Origin: JAUIET01 sp045106985
GTDB lineage: Bacteria; Pseudomonadota; Gammaproteobacteria; Pseudomonadales; JAUIET01
Reading direction: 5' to 3'
Assembly (NCBI GenBank): GCA_045106985.1
Contig: JBGCFQ010000002.1
Span: 102,614-166,613, forward strand
Length of the DNA: 64,000 nucleotides
In this document: positions 25,911 to 34,424 of the stretch, one piece after another
Position numbering within the stretch: the stretch's first letter is position 1
How the letters are laid out: the number at the start of each line of letters is the position of its first letter
The notes under the pieces: model-generated
The model's database searches: none
The model's input: only the letters and a program-made list of their open reading frames with translations
Told to the model about the DNA's origin: nothing
Made by a program: the position numbers and the translations under genes

Positions 25911-27140
25911 TTACTTAGATTGATTGCCAGATTGAATCTCATTAAAGGGCACGCCTTTGTCGACTCGTATATCGCCGGGTAGTCCTAACACTTGCTCGGC
26001 AATAATGTTGCGCATAACCTCATCGGTACCACCCGCAACCCGCAATCCTGGCGCGTACATATACGATTTCTGAAACTGCCCCATCATCAAGGTTTCACCT
26101 TCACCGCTGCATACTCCAGCTTGGCCAAACAAATCCAGAGCGTAGCGACTAATATCCTGACACATAGGAGCACCTACTAACTTGCCAAGCGCCGCTTCTG
26201 CTCCAGGAATTCCACCCTTAGCCACGGCCGACAGCATTCTCGACTGAGTGTTCTTCAGACCGGCATTCTTAACATACCACTCTGCTGTCTTTCTACGAAT
26301 TTCAGCGTCATTTAACGCTGGCTTTCCATCAATCTCCAACTTGCGAACCATATCCCAGTATTCAGGCCAACCGTTAGGTGCCACCCCCGCAATCGCTAAG
26401 CGCTCGTTCATCAAAACGGTTAAGGCAACGCCCCAGCCACCATTTACCTCCCCTAGACGTTGTTCGTCAGGCACTTCAACATCTGTGAAAAACACTTCAT
26501 TGAAAGCCTCGCCACCATCTGCCTGCTTAATAGGCCTTACTTCAACACCGGCTTGCTTCATGTTTATGAAAAACATGGTTAAGCCTTTATGCTTTGCCAG
26601 AGTCGGGTCGGTACGAGTAAGAACAACACCGTACTCGCTATACTGTGCTTGAGAGGTCCAGATTTTTTGACCATTAATAAGCCACTTACTGCCCCGCTTT
26701 TCAGCCCTGGTTTTTAACCCTGCCACATCTGAGCCGGCACCAGGTTCACTGAACATTTGACACCAAATGTCATCCGCCCTGGCCATACGGGGCAACAGGG
26801 TTTTCTTCTGCTCATCCGAACCGTACAGCATAATAGCGGGGCCACAGTTGCCGATGCCAATGGCAAAGAAACCTTCTCTAGTAGGATACTTCGCTACTTC
26901 CTGTGACCAAATTACTTGTTCAATTGGAGTGGCACCGCGACCACCGTATTCTGTTGGCCACGTTTGGCAAGCCCAACCGGCGTCGTACGTTTTTGCCTGC
27001 CATTCGCGGGCTTCGAGCAACGCAGTCTCTGACTCCATTCCATCGCGACTGCGCTCAGCGTTACGGTCCAGATTTGCTTCCAGCCATTCCTGAACCTTCT
27101 TCCTAAAAGCAGCTTGCTCCGGGCTATCATTGAAATCCAT
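25911..27140 (-). CDS. Acyl-CoA dehydrogenase, large-type subunit
   Basis: A 409-residue FAD-dependent enzyme that introduces an alpha-beta double bond in acyl-CoA. Recognisable parts are WPTEYGGRGATPIEQVIW, MFSEPGAGSDVAGLKTRA, the GQKIWTSQAQYSEYG stretch, and the C-terminal VAGGTDEVMRNIIAEQVLGLP. The GGT-D/S-E motif is usual in the FadE26/FadE34-like group rather than MCAD. It overlaps the second dehydrogenase gene by one base. Such tandem pairs often form alpha2beta2 heterotetramers acting on steroid side chains or other bulky substrates. Confidence 0.92.
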   Translation of the reverse strand: MDFNDSPEQAAFRKKVQEWLEANLDRNAERSRDGMESETALLEAREWQAKTYDAGWACQTWPTEYGGRGATPIEQVIWSQEVAKYPTREGFFAIGIGNCGPAIMLYGSDEQKKTLLPRMARADDIWCQMFSEPGAGSDVAGLKTRAEKRGSKWLINGQKIWTSQAQYSEYGVVLTRTDPTLAKHKGLTMFFINMKQAGVEVRPIKQADGGEAFNEVFFTDVEVPDEQRLGEVNGGWGVALTVLMNERLAIAGVAPNGWPEYWDMVRKLEIDGKPALNDAEIRRKTAEWYVKNAGLKNTQSRMLSAVAKGGIPGAEAALGKLVGAPMCQDISRYALDLFGQAGVCSGEGETLMMGQFQKSYMYAPGLRVAGGTDEVMRNIIAEQVLGLPGDIRVDKGVPFNEIQSGNQSK

Positions 27141-28252
27141 TAGGCAACCTCCTCCATTAAACGATCCTTCCAGTAAGATTGGCTACCCAATATGGATGCC
27201 AAATACTGCGCGCGACGATAGTAAAGGTGGCAATCAAGTTCCCAGGTATAACCCATTCCGCCATGCGCTTGCATATTCTCTTTGCTGCATTCGTAATACG
27301 CTTCTGTAGCTGAAATGCGTGCGACCGCGGCAGCCTCAGTTAGCTTATCATCGCCGCTAGACAGTGCCCAAGCACCGTAATAGGCATTGGATCGCGCCAA
27401 TTCTATAGAAACAAACATATCAGCCATTTTATGCTTCAGCGCCTGGAACGATGCGACAGGACGTCCAAAAGCATAGCGCTGCGTGGTGTATTCCTTAGCC
27501 ATATCAAGACAAGCTTGCGAGCCCCCTACTTGCTCAAAAGAAAACAACACAGCCGCCCTATCAAACAATTGGGCCTGAACCTCAGTAAAGTCCAGATCCT
27601 TGCGCATGGCCTGCACGGCACAGTCAGCAAATTCCAGCTTAGCAATATCGCGAGTTGGATCAACACTTTGCAGTATGGTCGAGTCAAACTTACTGCTTGC
27701 CCGTTCGACGAGGTAGAAACCAGGTTGCCCCAAATCGTCGACAGCGCTTAGTAGCACCAACTGTGCGCTATCACCATCGCATACGGGTAGCTTCGCTCCA
27801 TTTAGGCCACGACTGTCAACAGAGGCCTTAGGGATAATCCTCGCAGTTCCGGCTTCATTTTCCGCCAATGCTACGGTTGCAATGAGTTCGCCGCTAGCGA
27901 TTTTTGGCAGCCATTGTGTTTTTTGCTCGTCAGTACCGGCCAACATCAAAAGCTCAGCAGCTAAGTACACAGTGCTTGAAAAAGGCGTGGGCGCAAGAGC
28001 ACGACCAAGCTCTTCGGCAATAACACAGAGCTCTAAATAGCCCATACCCAAGCCACCATACTGCTCAGGTATACTGACCCCCGCCCATCCAAGGTTCGCT
28101 AGCCCATCCCATAGCCCGCGATCAAAGCTCTCACTGCTGGCAGCATCGCGCTCTAAAACGGCACGAACAGCAGTCAAGGGGCAGTTGTCGGCGAGAAAGC
28201 TTCTTACCTGATCCTGAATCATTTTTTGATCTGCAGAAAACTCGAAATTCAA
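27140..28252 (-). CDS. Acyl-CoA dehydrogenase, second subunit
   Basis: A 370-residue acyl-CoA dehydrogenase with a weaker middle domain. It has SIPEQYGGLGMGYLELC near the N-terminus, a short beta domain (AENEAGTARIIPKASVD), and a C-terminal QAHGGMGYTWELDCHLYYRRA. These are typical of the smaller partner in heteromeric acyl-CoA dehydrogenases. It is the first gene of the pair, and its stop overlaps the start of the 25911-27140 gene. Confidence 0.92.
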   Translation of the reverse strand: MNFEFSADQKMIQDQVRSFLADNCPLTAVRAVLERDAASSESFDRGLWDGLANLGWAGVSIPEQYGGLGMGYLELCVIAEELGRALAPTPFSSTVYLAAELLMLAGTDEQKTQWLPKIASGELIATVALAENEAGTARIIPKASVDSRGLNGAKLPVCDGDSAQLVLLSAVDDLGQPGFYLVERASSKFDSTILQSVDPTRDIAKLEFADCAVQAMRKDLDFTEVQAQLFDRAAVLFSFEQVGGSQACLDMAKEYTTQRYAFGRPVASFQALKHKMADMFVSIELARSNAYYGAWALSSGDDKLTEAAAVARISATEAYYECSKENMQAHGGMGYTWELDCHLYYRRAQYLASILGSQSYWKDRLMEEVA

Positions 28253-28429
28253 ATGCTTATCCTCAGCTAAAACAGCGCGTACCTTATCATTTTAGGCATT
28301 TCATCGCCGATGCATTAACAATAAATGACCAAATCTTAAAGACACGATGAACCTAATATCGTCCCTTTGGGGACACTTACGCGTATTATTGAGTACTGAA
28401 ATAGCACTGGGCCATAAAACGGATCTAAA

Positions 28430-29134
28430 ATGGAAAAAATAGTCACCCTACTCTGGCGCCCTGAAGGCGTCACAGCTCAAGCTTTCGCTAACACTCTGTT
28501 AAACGAAGTGAAACCTGCTTTACTTGCTGAGAGTATTCGCGGCTTAAAAATTTGCGTTCATGATGATGACACGGCCGTTGGCGAGAAACTGCAAATGTTG
28601 GCAACGGACCAACCTAAGGCTGCCATGGTGTCGTATTGGATTGACATGGCTCAAGCCCGCGACCCGATCGAAAATGTGCTGCAACAACACGCGTCCAAGC
28701 TATTATCTTTCCTTGTGATCGAGTCGACGCCCATCGTCAATACAAGCCAGGCTGCTGCACCGGGCGAGCGCACACCAGGCTTCTCGCAAGTAACCTGCGT
28801 TCGGGCGAGGGAAGATCTAAGTAAGGAAGAGTTTCTTAACATTTGGCATAACGAACACATGGCTTGTGCGATAGAGACGCAATCCACTTTTCAGTATATT
28901 CGAAATGAAATTGTACGGCCGCTAACAGGCGAAGGCCCAGAATGGACTGCCATTGTGGAGGAAGGATTTCCAGCTGCCGCCATGGAGAACCCCGAAGTCT
29001 TCTACGATGCCTTGGGCGACCAGCCAAAGTTCAAAGCCAACCTAGACAGAATGATTACAACTGTGTCGAAGTTTCTAGCAATGGAGGGCATGGATGTCAC
29101 AGCGATGAGCGAGTACGTGATAGAACGCCTTTAA
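28430..29134 (+). CDS. EthD-domain protein (two ferredoxin-like halves)
   Basis: A 234-residue cytoplasmic protein whose second half has the EthD/dimeric alpha-beta barrel look (VRAREDLSKEEFLNIWHNEH). The first half (MEKIVTLLWRPEGVTAQAFA) looks like a diverged copy of the same fold. Such proteins occur in degradation clusters for ethers, steroids or fatty acids, but the reaction here is unknown. It is divergent from the acyl-CoA dehydrogenase operon, which supports a shared pathway without proving it. Confidence 0.65.
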   Translation: MEKIVTLLWRPEGVTAQAFANTLLNEVKPALLAESIRGLKICVHDDDTAVGEKLQMLATDQPKAAMVSYWIDMAQARDPIENVLQQHASKLLSFLVIESTPIVNTSQAAAPGERTPGFSQVTCVRAREDLSKEEFLNIWHNEHMACAIETQSTFQYIRNEIVRPLTGEGPEWTAIVEEGFPAAAMENPEVFYDALGDQPKFKANLDRMITTVSKFLAMEGMDVTAMSEYVIERL

Positions 29135-29163
29135 CTCAGCGACAGTAGAAAAGCTAATACCGA

Positions 29164-29832
29164 TTAACGCGGCTGCTGGCGAAGATATTTTTCCATAGCC
29201 TCTTTTGGAAATCCAATGAAGAGGCCTTCGCACTCGGCGGTTAATACGCCGTTTGCTCGCATTTCACCGATCAACAGATTCTTACGCCCTTCACTGCTTT
29301 TCACATAACCGTAAAGTTCCAGGTCTACATTCAGTGGGGTAGGTTTTCGATAACGCACCGTGAGCGTGCCCGTCATGCCCGGAGCCTTAGTCAAACGCTG
29401 TGCCATGCCAAGAAAATCATCGAATATCGCCGCAATAAAGCCACCGTGCACGCAATTTGGTGGTCCTTCGTACTGCCAACCCATGTTTACCCGCCCGTAC
29501 GCCTCACCGTCTTTAAGCCAGGAGTTAACCGGCGGCGCAATCGGGTTGCCATTCCCGGACAAGGGGTTCATTTCTATATGCACGTATGGAGATTGACTTT
29601 CTTGCTTGTAGAACTCCATACGCCCAAATGTTCGCGGACTTTCTTCAAATACGGGCCGTTGATTTCGTAAAAACTCACTTATCTTTCGCAGCGCTTGTGG
29701 GTCAGGAGCACTGGTCAGAAGCAGTTGCGACATTTCTCGCATTTCGTGTGCAAGTTCACGCTTAGCGGCCCATGTTTCGTTTGGTGGGTCAAGAATCTCT
29801 TCTACATCCAAGGGGTTTAGCGGTTCGGACAT
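29164..29832 (-). CDS. PaaI-type hotdog thioesterase
   Basis: A 222-residue hotdog-fold protein with the PaaI-like motif NCVHGGFIAAIFDDFLG at about 126-142, where the Asp is the usual catalytic residue, and LTVRYRKPTPLNVDLELYG further on. A helical N-terminal extension of about 75 residues precedes the fold. It would hydrolyse acyl- or aryl-CoA. The stop of the upstream Nudix gene overlaps its start by one base, so the two are in an operon. Confidence 0.82.
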   Translation of the reverse strand: MSEPLNPLDVEEILDPPNETWAAKRELAHEMREMSQLLLTSAPDPQALRKISEFLRNQRPVFEESPRTFGRMEFYKQESQSPYVHIEMNPLSGNGNPIAPPVNSWLKDGEAYGRVNMGWQYEGPPNCVHGGFIAAIFDDFLGMAQRLTKAPGMTGTLTVRYRKPTPLNVDLELYGYVKSSEGRKNLLIGEMRANGVLTAECEGLFIGFPKEAMEKYLRQQPR

Positions 29833-30314
29833 TAACTAGCCCTCCGAGCAGCAAGCCAGTCATTGATTGCAAGCCCTGTCCCTCTATCCCAGCCTTTCAG
29901 TTCGTCAATGGGCACTATTTTATACTCATCGAGTTCTTCATTTAGAACAATCTCTCCCGCTGCGCGAATATGGTAGGCAATAATGACCTGGTTTTGTTCG
30001 GCAAAGCCGTAGGCTCCCACCAATTGACACTCAATGGTTTCAAGACCCAATTCTTCTTTGGTCTCACGCATAGCACAGAGGTCAGGAGACTCACCTTGCT
30101 CGAGGAAACCGGTAATAATGGAAAAGAATCTATGTTTCCAACCTGTGTTGTGAGCTAGAACGACGCCACCGTCTACCTCAACGATCATCGCGACTACAGG
30201 CGTTGGATTATTCCAAAAAACAAACTCGCAGCTTAAATCTGAGCAGACTGACTTAAGACCCCCATCGACCATGGCTTCTTGTAAAGGCTGAGAACACTGC
30301 GGACAAAAATTCAT
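29832..30314 (-). CDS. Nudix hydrolase with N-terminal zinc ribbon
   Basis: A 160-residue enzyme that cleaves nucleoside diphosphate linkages. A zinc ribbon uses C4, C7, C24 and C29. The Nudix box starts at G69 and ends REtkEELGL at about 83-91. The NudC-like zinc ribbon plus Nudix layout suggests NADH or a CoA/ADP-linked substrate, but it lacks the long N-terminal domain of NudC. It is coupled to the thioesterase gene downstream. Confidence 0.85.
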   Translation of the reverse strand: MNFCPQCSQPLQEAMVDGGLKSVCSDLSCEFVFWNNPTPVVAMIVEVDGGVVLAHNTGWKHRFFSIITGFLEQGESPDLCAMRETKEELGLETIECQLVGAYGFAEQNQVIIAYHIRAAGEIVLNEELDEYKIVPIDELKGWDRGTGLAINDWLAARRAS

Positions 30315-30456
30315 AATGGACCTTATTTAAAGACGATGAACTACGCTATTTTGCCATAGATAAGTGAGGGATACACTTTACCAATCGCTTAGCGTTGAGC
30401 TGGGTGTGAGCAAAGCTGCTACATTACGGTGTTAGCTTCCGCTGAAAAGCGGCTAC

Positions 30457-31407
30457 TTAGAAAGGTAAGAATTCGAAAGAGTAATTAACAGTTGTGCGCG
30501 CAACGTCTTCAGCACCAAAGGAAATAAGCTTGATTCTCGCAAGAAGCTTGCGTTCCAACGCGGGCGTTTTAAGCTCGCTAGACACTAGATCACAGCGGCT
30601 CACTGCACCGCTAGGTTCAATAACCAATCGAACAGTAACCTTACCTTCAAGCGAAGGATCTTTTCGCAAAGCGCGGTTATAAATCGCGAAAATAGCGCCT
30701 TTGTTTCTGTCAAATATTTTCCGAACGGACTCATCACTACGACCGGATATACCACCCGCTCCATCGCCGCCGCGGCCAGCACCAGCTTTGCCTTTTCCGC
30801 CACCGGGTACGCCCGCCACTACTGTGGTTTGTCGCCCCGATAAAGCAGCACCGCCAGTATCTCGACTGAGCTTGGCCGTATTAATACCACCGCTTGTTGA
30901 GCTGGCTTTGCCTGTTATTAGTGAACGTTCAACCTTTCTCGCCTCACCTGCTGAGCGGGAGAGCGCGTTATTTGCCAGCTTATCTTTGTCGACGCTGTCG
31001 CGCATCTCCATAAGGTCATCTTTAAACTGAAGCAATCCAGACACTGCCGCTTTGTCGCGCGCCTCTTCAATGGACTGCTTGGGCTTGGGCTTGGGCTTGG
31101 GCTTGGGTTTAGGTTTCGGCTTAGGCTTAGGCTTAGGCTTTTCCGGCTCCGCTTTCTTAACCTCAGGTGGTGGTGGCGGAGGGGGAAGCTCCTTTTTCTC
31201 CAGAACAAGCTTTGCGAGTTGCGGAGGCAATTCTTCCACCTCTTCTCGCGGTACTTCTGGAAGTGTAATCAGGGGAATAGCGACACCGGCAAGCGCAAGC
31301 AACAACAAACATACACCGAGAATACGAAAGAACTTCTTATCGTCCTGCGCATCAATTGACCATGGCAATTGTAATAGTGGTGCATTGGAGAGCAGCATAG
31401 ACGTCAT
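30457..31407 (-). CDS. TonB/AgmX-like energy transducer with Lys-Pro spacer
   Basis: A 316-residue protein anchored by one membrane segment (about 27-47). It has a proline-rich start (ELPPPPPPPEVKK), a Lys-Pro repeat at about 89-110 long enough to reach across the periplasm, a charged middle, a Gly-rich stretch (GGGKGKAGAGRGGDGAGG), and a C-terminal TonB-like domain of about 85 residues (IFAIYNRALRKDPSLEGKV, then FAEDVARTT-like strands). This is the AgmX/PglI C-terminal type. It is the last gene of the motor operon, and its start overlaps the ExbD stop by one base. Confidence 0.82.
   Translation of the reverse strand: MTSMLLSNAPLLQLPWSIDAQDDKKFFRILGVCLLLLALAGVAIPLITLPEVPREEVEELPPQLAKLVLEKKELPPPPPPPEVKKAEPEKPKPKPKPKPKPKPKPKPKPKQSIEEARDKAAVSGLLQFKDDLMEMRDSVDKDKLANNALSRSAGEARKVERSLITGKASSTSGGINTAKLSRDTGGAALSGRQTTVVAGVPGGGKGKAGAGRGGDGAGGISGRSDESVRKIFDRNKGAIFAIYNRALRKDPSLEGKVTVRLVIEPSGAVSRCDLVSSELKTPALERKLLARIKLISFGAEDVARTTVNYSFEFLPF
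31080..31140. repeat. Hexanucleotide tandem repeat coding for Lys-Pro
   Basis: About ten copies of a 6-bp unit (GGGCTT changing to AGGCTT on the plus strand) encode the alternating Lys-Pro spacer of the AgmX-like protein. Copies change by whole codon pairs without breaking the frame, so spacer length could vary among strains. Confidence 0.85.
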
Positions 31408-31952
31408 CAGCTTTCCTGTTCAATCAAACTTTGCAGTGTTGCTGGATCCGGCTCTGGCATTTCAAGCTTGTTCACCGCTAGCGAAATATCACGGAAATCC
31501 GCCTTCGCGCAGGTCGTCATCACGCGTTTCAGAAGCTGGTAGGGAACGTCTTTATCTCCCATTACCGTAACCGACCGGCCTTTCTCTTCTTCTTCCTCGC
31601 TTAGTTCTGGACGTTTCGCCGCGTGATACGCAAGCTCCTCTGCAAGCTCACCTATATTGATGTCTTCGCTCTCTAACAGCTGTTCTACATCAGCTACCTT
31701 CTTACCCTGCACGATAATTTCAGTATTATTGACCATGACGACAATGGTATCTTCAGGTTTTTTCTCAGCCACCGAGTCGGGCAACTTAATGTCTTTATTC
31801 GCTTCAAGCACTTCAACATCGGAAGAATTTACAAGCAAAAAGAAAACCAGAATGGTAAAAATATCCATCAACGCCGTTAAGTTCAACGTTGAGTTTTTCT
31901 TGAGCCGCCCCTTATGTCGTTGACGCCGTTTGTTATGACCGTTATTTCTCAT
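31407..31952 (-). CDS. ExbD/TolR-like motor protein with the ion-binding Asp
   Basis: A 181-residue protein with a basic N-terminus (NKRRQRHKGRLKK), one membrane segment carrying D30 in LNLTALMDIFTILVFFLL, and a periplasmic ExbD domain from about 60. D30 matches the proton-carrying Asp of TolR and ExbD. It would sit in the pore of the ExbB/TolQ-like ring. Its start overlaps the stop of the other ExbD gene by four bases (ATGA). Confidence 0.9.
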   Translation of the reverse strand: MRNNGHNKRRQRHKGRLKKNSTLNLTALMDIFTILVFFLLVNSSDVEVLEANKDIKLPDSVAEKKPEDTIVVMVNNTEIIVQGKKVADVEQLLESEDINIGELAEELAYHAAKRPELSEEEEEKGRSVTVMGDKDVPYQLLKRVMTTCAKADFRDISLAVNKLEMPEPDPATLQSLIEQES

Positions 31953-32527
31953 TTGGCCACCACTTGCGTTGCCGTTATCGGCGCGTCACCTAAAGAAACT
32001 TCTGGAAACAATTCAGCATTGACCACAGAGCCTGCAACTACCGCTTTAAATGAGCGTGCGGCGTCCATTAAACTCACGATGGTTTGATAATCAGTATCTT
32101 GCTGTGACAAAATTGTGATATCGCGTTTTTCGATATCCTTTTCCTTCAACAAACGCTTTATTTCTTGCAATACATCTGCCAGCAATTCGTAGTCGTGAAC
32201 CATCTTTGGCTCTGCGGTTGGATCAAGCTCCTCGCCCTCTTCCAACTCCTCTTCAAGTTCGGCTTCCTTCTTCAAGATACGCTTTAGCAAGTAGCCACGA
32301 GGGTAGAACACCTGCAATTCTTCATCGTGAACCACCAGCTCTAAGTGCTTGTCTTCATCGGGGGTATCAGGGCTGCTGGCCGCATCAGGCAAAGTGAGAC
32401 CAAGTACTGTGATGTGGGAAAACACCATAGTCATTAGTAGCACAGGAACCAAGACTATCATCAGGTTCATGAACGCGGTTATGTTCAGCTCGGCATCTTC
32501 TTGATGCTTGTTGCGGAGTCGACGCAT
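31949..32527 (-). CDS. ExbD/TolR-like motor protein with Asn in place of the key Asp
   Basis: A 192-residue protein with one membrane segment near residues 14-40 (LNITAFMNLMIVLVPVLLMT) and a periplasmic ExbD domain with an acidic Glu-rich stretch at about 100-115. The position of the proton-carrying Asp is taken by N21, so this copy cannot itself relay a proton in the usual way. Paired with the neighbouring ExbD protein it would give an asymmetric dimer. The substitution may be normal for this subgroup. Confidence 0.9.
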   Translation of the reverse strand: MRRLRNKHQEDAELNITAFMNLMIVLVPVLLMTMVFSHITVLGLTLPDAASSPDTPDEDKHLELVVHDEELQVFYPRGYLLKRILKKEAELEEELEEGEELDPTAEPKMVHDYELLADVLQEIKRLLKEKDIEKRDITILSQQDTDYQTIVSLMDAARSFKAVVAGSVVNAELFPEVSLGDAPITATQVVAK

Positions 32528-32558
32528 ACGAATTTTCTTTGCTTAGGTTCGAGGCGGC

Positions 32559-33224
32559 TTAGGAAGCGTCTTCTACTCGTGATTTTGCAGCTATTGCTCG
32601 AGTGTCACCTAACATATTTAGAAATTTAACCGTCGCCATTTCCAGGCTGTCAACTATCTCGGACGTCTTCGATTGTAAGAACGAATGCAAGAGCAATAAT
32701 GGAATCGCTGCCATTAGTCCAAAGGCTGTAGTGTTCATCGCTATCGATATGCTCTGCGACAACAAAGTTGCCTTTTCCGCGGGATCAGCATTTGCCACAG
32801 CTGTAAACGCAGCAATCAAACCAATAATGGTTCCCAGCAAGCCTAGCAAGGTCGCAATATTTGCCAAGGTGGCTAGGTACTGAGTACGACGCTCCAAGCG
32901 CGGTAGCGCCTCAAGCACACCCTCGTCCATTGCACATTCAACTTCATCCCGTCTCTCAGTTATCGCGGTGCGAGCAACGCCAGCAGCGATTATACGAGTA
33001 ACCGGTGCCTTGGATTTCTGTGCGAAACCGATCACACTTTTGTAATCACGCTTTTGCAGAAAGGGCAACATGCGGTCGAATGCACGTCGGTTACTCGACT
33101 TGGCGGCCGAGAGAAAAATAAAGCGCTCAATCGCAATCGCAAGGCCGATCACCAGCACCAGTGCAATGGGATACATGAATGGCCCGCCATTCTGAAAGAA
33201 TGCGATTATCGTTGCCATGTCCAT
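32559..33224 (-). CDS. MotA/TolQ/ExbB-like proton-channel protein
   Basis: A 221-residue inner-membrane protein with three likely membrane segments: about 17-37, the pair starting near ATLANIATLLGLLGTIIGL (about 113-135), and about 155-180. The TolQ-type signature GLLGTIIGLIAAF and the following TTAFGLMAAIPLLLLHSF are present. It forms the ring of the motor together with the two ExbD proteins. It is encoded 31 bases upstream of the first exbD gene. Confidence 0.92.
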   Translation of the reverse strand: MDMATIIAFFQNGGPFMYPIALVLVIGLAIAIERFIFLSAAKSSNRRAFDRMLPFLQKRDYKSVIGFAQKSKAPVTRIIAAGVARTAITERRDEVECAMDEGVLEALPRLERRTQYLATLANIATLLGLLGTIIGLIAAFTAVANADPAEKATLLSQSISIAMNTTAFGLMAAIPLLLLHSFLQSKTSEIVDSLEMATVKFLNMLGDTRAIAAKSRVEDAS

Positions 33225-33294
33225 AGGAATACCCTTTCATTTAATATAATGATGTCGCAGTTCAAACAAGTGTAGCGTTTAGACGCGCACTTGC

Positions 33295-33594
33295 TCACTC
33301 AAAAAGCTGGGGATTGTCAGTTTTTTGATCCCCATCCTGTAAAAACTTAATATATTTCAACTCTCGCTGAAAACTTGTTCTATCTATTGGCTCAAAAAGC
33401 TGGTCAAGCTCACCGTCTATCGGTCGCGCCAGTTCTGGTGGGCCACCGGGTTGTTGCCATGGAACAATATAGAGTACTCGTGGCTGCTCTCTGTTACCCT
33501 GGAAAGTGCTTTCAAGGTTCAGCTCCTTCTCTTGAGCGATAATGGGAGTGCTCAGCAACGCACCAACTATCATGGATACTGTCTTGCTCTTCAC
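33295..33594 (-). CDS. Small periplasmic protein of the motor cluster
   Basis: A 99-residue protein with a signal peptide of about 20 residues (IIAQEKE is near the cleavage site). The mature part is Pro-rich (VPWQQPGGPPELARPIDGEL) and polar. I do not recognise the family. Its start overlaps the stop of the upstream TPR lipoprotein gene (ATGA), so it is part of the operon. It may be an accessory of the envelope complex. Confidence 0.68.
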   Translation of the reverse strand: MKSKTVSMIVGALLSTPIIAQEKELNLESTFQGNREQPRVLYIVPWQQPGGPPELARPIDGELDQLFEPIDRTSFQRELKYIKFLQDGDQKTDNPQLFE

Positions 33595-34424
33595 GAGGAG
33601 GTTACCTGCAAACGTCTTTTGAGATCGATAATCCAGCCTCGAACTTTTCGATCAGGAGCCACTTGTAGCGATTGATAGGCTTCGTACTGTGTTAGAGCCT
33701 GGGTTAAATCGCCAATATAAAGTTCATTCAGTATGCCAAAATTCAGCCTAATTGGCGCATAGGCTGGCCAAACACTGATCGCTTTTAAGTAGGTGTTTTT
33801 TGCTTCAGAAAAGCGACCTTGCTTACGATGCAACAATGCCAACTGATTATAAGCTTCCTGATTGCTTGAGTTAACTTTTATCGCTTCTTCAAAGCTGCTT
33901 TGTGCGAGCCCGTACTTCTCTTGATTAACCTGCGCTATGCCCAAGTTTAATCGAGGGCCGCTGAGCCTCGGTTTTTTAATAACCAATGTTTCTAACAAGC
34001 GTTCGGCACTTGGCCAGTCTTCGGCACGCATCGCAGCTAACGCCAGCTTGTATTCTGCCGTTGTTGCAGCACCAGGCGCAGATGCTGACGACAAAAAAGG
34101 GTTGGGGCCCGCAGTTGCAAGCAATGATGGGGCCGCAACTGAGTCAGGTACCTTATCTACTTGTCTTTCATCATTAAGCGTACCCTGCTCTGGAGACTCG
34201 CCATTCGCATTACTATCAGAAGCTTGTTCTACAGCAGCATTGTCACCGTTAGAATTTGCACTGCTATTGGCGTTTGTAGAACCAGCAGCGTCCCAATCCG
34301 CGTCGTTATAATAAGGATTGATATATTCGTCTAGAGCCGTGCAGGCGCTAAGCGCAGCAGAAAGCACAGCACCCAACAAAAAGCGCTGCCCATTTTTAAA
34401 TGCCGTATGACTATTGAATAGCAT
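33591..34424 (-). CDS. TPR lipoprotein
   Basis: A 277-residue lipoprotein (lipobox LSAC near residue 28) with a disordered Asn/Ser/Ala-rich region and about four TPR units in the C-terminal half (LNLGIAQVNQEKYGLAQSSF, then AYNQLALLHRKQGRFSEAKN). The ATG at 34424 follows AAGGGG at 7 bases and overlaps the 3' end of the 957-residue TPR gene. It probably builds the periplasmic or outer-membrane part of the machine. Confidence 0.82.
   Translation of the reverse strand: MLFNSHTAFKNGQRFLLGAVLSAALSACTALDEYINPYYNDADWDAAGSTNANSSANSNGDNAAVEQASDSNANGESPEQGTLNDERQVDKVPDSVAAPSLLATAGPNPFLSSASAPGAATTAEYKLALAAMRAEDWPSAERLLETLVIKKPRLSGPRLNLGIAQVNQEKYGLAQSSFEEAIKVNSSNQEAYNQLALLHRKQGRFSEAKNTYLKAISVWPAYAPIRLNFGILNELYIGDLTQALTQYEAYQSLQVAPDRKVRGWIIDLKRRLQVTSS

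Noticed and set aside
31080..31140. The GGCTT repeat as a CRISPR array
   Set aside because: The units are 6 bp, have no spacers, and are coding.
31052..31570. Plus-strand open frame with Gly-Leu repeats
   Set aside because: It is the antisense of the Lys-Pro repeat and Pro-rich part of the AgmX-like gene.
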